NCBI RefSeq assembly: GCF_016908635.1
Contig: NZ_JAFBEG010000003.1
Span: 1 to 64,000, forward strand
Origin: Sporohalobacter salinus
Lineage (GTDB): Bacteria; Bacillota; Halanaerobiia; Halobacteroidales; Acetohalobiaceae
DNA: 64,000 bases
Direction: 5' to 3'
Under the pieces are notes generated by a model that was given only the letters and a program-made list of their open reading frames with translations, was not told the DNA's origin and made no database searches. The position numbers and the translations under genes were made by a program. Every line of letters begins with the position of its first letter. The first letter of the stretch is position 1. Positions 62,523-64,000 of the stretch are shown here, piece after piece.

Positions 62523-64000
62523 ATGAGATTTAATAAAAAAAATCATGTTATTCTTTATTTGCTAGGATCTTTATTGCTGATTTTGAGTGCTATGTTTACT
62601 CTTCCATTATTAGTGTCTTTTATTTATCGAGAGGGACTAGTTATATATAAATCATTTTTATTGCCAGCTTTGTTATCATTAGGATTAGGGATTATATTAA
62701 CAAAAATTGATTATAATCAACGACAGTTAAATTTGACTACTAGTATGATAGTTTGTGGTTTAGGGTGGATAATTTTTTCTATAATTGGATCTATCCCCTT
62801 TCAACTTGGATTGAATAAAAGTTTTATTGATGCTTTGTTTGAATCAGTGAGTGGTTTTACCACCACTGGAATTACTGTTTTTCAAAATTTACAGCAGATG
62901 CCAAAATCAATTTTATTTTGGCGAAGTCTAATCCAGTGGTTTGGAGGATTAGGAATTCTGACTTTCTTTTTAGTAATTACTTTTCGTAGTGAAGGTGGAA
63001 TTTGGCAGTTATTTACTGCTGAGAGCCATAAAATAAGTACTTCTCGTCCAGTACCTAATGTTTTTAAAACAATTAAGATTTTGTGGAGTATTTATGCTAG
63101 TTTTACTCTTTTAGAGATCTTATTATTGACTTTTTTTCAGGTATCATTTTATGATGCAGTGATTCATAGTTTAACTACTTTATCTACAGGAGGATTTTCT
63201 AATTATGATAGTAGCATTGGATATTTTCAGCAGATTGGCCATCCGTTTTATCCTGTAATAGAGTATATTATTATTTTCTTTATGTTTTTGGGAGGAATGA
63301 ATTTTTTATTACATTTTAAATTACTAACAGGCAAAATAGAAGATGTAATTACGAATTTGGAATTAAGATATTTTTTAGGTTTAATTGTAGCAGGGACATT
63401 AATAATTTTAATTCCTATGACGATAAATAACAGTAATATTTCATTAATAAATTTTGAAGCTAATTTTAGGACTACTTTATTTCAAGTGATGTCAATTATT
63501 ACTACTACTGGTTATGGAACGAAAAGTATAGGATCTAGCTTTTTTTCGGCAGTAGCAAAACAATTATTCTTATTTTTTATGTTAGTAGGTGGGTGTGTAG
63601 GTTCTACAGCAGGAGGTTTTAAGGTTATTAGAATAGTTATTTTAAATAAATTATTTAGTCGCGAAATAAAAAAGATATATTTACCTAAACGAGCTGTTCT
63701 ACCAGTTAAGTTAAATAAAAAGATTATTAAGAATAATGAGGTAATGAAGGTTGCTGCTTTGTTTTTTGGTTGGCTTGCTTTAATTTTAGTAGGAAGCGGT
63801 ATTACTGCTTTATTTTCTGATTTATCGGCTTTTCAGGCTATGTCAGGAATGTTCTCAGCGGTGGGGAATATAGGTCCTTTCTATTTTAGTGTAGATAAGA
63901 TGGTTTCTTTATCACCAGTAATAAAGTTGACTTATATTCTAGGAATGTTGGCAGGAAGATTAGAGATACTTCCTGTTTTTATATTATTTACTAGAGAAGG
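62523..64000 (+). CDS. TrkH/KtrB-family potassium transporter (runs off the window end)
   Basis: The reading frame is open from 62523 to the last base without a stop (492 codons), so the C-terminus is missing. The four pore loops are visible: SGFTTTGITVF, TLSTGGFSNYD, ITTTGYGTKSIG and AVGNIGPFYF. Their glycines form the K+ selectivity filter of the SKT superfamily. GGCVGSTAGGFKVIRI precedes the fourth repeat. It takes up K+ with a TrkA partner and suits an organism that uses K+ as osmolyte. AAGGGAG lies upstream; an in-frame GTG at 62520 is an alternative start. Confidence 0.92.
   Translation, partial: MRFNKKNHVILYLLGSLLLILSAMFTLPLLVSFIYREGLVIYKSFLLPALLSLGLGIILTKIDYNQRQLNLTTSMIVCGLGWIIFSIIGSIPFQLGLNKSFIDALFESVSGFTTTGITVFQNLQQMPKSILFWRSLIQWFGGLGILTFFLVITFRSEGGIWQLFTAESHKISTSRPVPNVFKTIKILWSIYASFTLLEILLLTFFQVSFYDAVIHSLTTLSTGGFSNYDSSIGYFQQIGHPFYPVIEYIIIFFMFLGGMNFLLHFKLLTGKIEDVITNLELRYFLGLIVAGTLIILIPMTINNSNISLINFEANFRTTLFQVMSIITTTGYGTKSIGSSFFSAVAKQLFLFFMLVGGCVGSTAGGFKVIRIVILNKLFSREIKKIYLPKRAVLPVKLNKKIIKNNEVMKVAALFFGWLALILVGSGITALFSDLSAFQAMSGMFSAVGNIGPFYFSVDKMVSLSPVIKLTYILGMLAGRLEILPVFILFTRE

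Noticed and set aside
1-64000. CRISPR array, tRNA or rRNA genes, insertion sequences, prophage
   Set aside because: No regularly spaced repeats, no cloverleaf or rRNA-like sequence, and no transposase or phage proteins were seen on reading both strands.

Overview
The window is chromosomal DNA of a low-GC, gram-positive anaerobe. Base composition is strongly AT-rich, Shine-Dalgarno sites are strong (AAGGAGG), and GTG and TTG starts are frequent. Nearly everything is on the + strand. An Rnf complex, a siroheme-dependent heme pathway, a MreBCD/MinCDE cluster and remnants of sporulation-type genes, together with the protein style, fit the Halanaerobiales (Halobacteroidaceae-like, e.g. relatives of Acetohalobium, Orenia or Selenihalanaerobacter). 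That placement is inference from gene content; the species cannot be read from the sequence. No rRNA, tRNA, CRISPR array or intact insertion sequence was seen.

Region 1 (1-12.5 kb) looks like an amino-acid/dicarboxylate catabolic island. It starts with the tail of a class I fumarase beta subunit and a sigma-54-dependent activator. An eroding stretch (2.25-4.2 kb) follows, with a PgsC-like gene, a possible PgsB remnant, a broken C69 dipeptidase and a fossil fragment of a second sigma-54 activator. Next come an M20 peptidase, a dicarboxylate/amino acid symporter, an NhaC antiporter, L-asparaginase, malic enzyme and aspartase. Together these could convert asparagine to aspartate, fumarate, malate and pyruvate. 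Two GG-N10-GC sites, one in front of nhaC and one in front of malic enzyme, look like sigma-54 promoters and could be targets of the activator.

Region 2 (12.5-20 kb) holds a solitary type IIG restriction-modification protein, folC, a SPOR-domain membrane protein, and a three-gene group (DRTGG, CBS-HATPase, ferredoxin-like) of the kind normally found beside [FeFe]-hydrogenase genes; no hydrogenase is present here.

Region 3 (20-38.6 kb) is bioenergetic. It contains rnfCDGEAB, then a MenG-like methyltransferase with a polyprenyl diphosphate synthase, then a long heme operon: hemA, a ccsA/hemX-like gene, a precorrin-2 dehydrogenase, hemC, cobA-hemD, ahbC, hemB, ahbD, ahbA, ahbB, hemL. It encodes heme synthesis from glutamyl-tRNA through siroheme, not protoporphyrin. 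Beside the quinone genes, this suggests a respiratory capacity added to Rnf-based energy conservation.

Region 4 (38.6-42.7 kb) has a short MntP/YtaF-like membrane protein, ApbE (flavin transferase, a likely partner of Rnf), mobA, mobB, a Gx-transporter family protein and maf. Region 5 (42.7-62 kb) is the conserved cell-shape and ribosome cluster: radC, mreBCD, PBP2, minCDE, rodA, a SpoIVFB-like protease, a B12-binding radical SAM protein with its partner, rng, an L21 leader RNA with rplU-prp-rpmA, obg, yhbY, proB and proA. A PHP phosphoesterase and the start of a TrkH-type potassium transporter close the window.

Most of the window is recognisable conserved biology. I did not find a clearly new defence or mobile system. 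The best leads are the sigma-54 circuit, the orphan hydrogenase-type trio, the combination of alternative heme with quinone genes, and the decayed zone at 2.2-4.2 kb.
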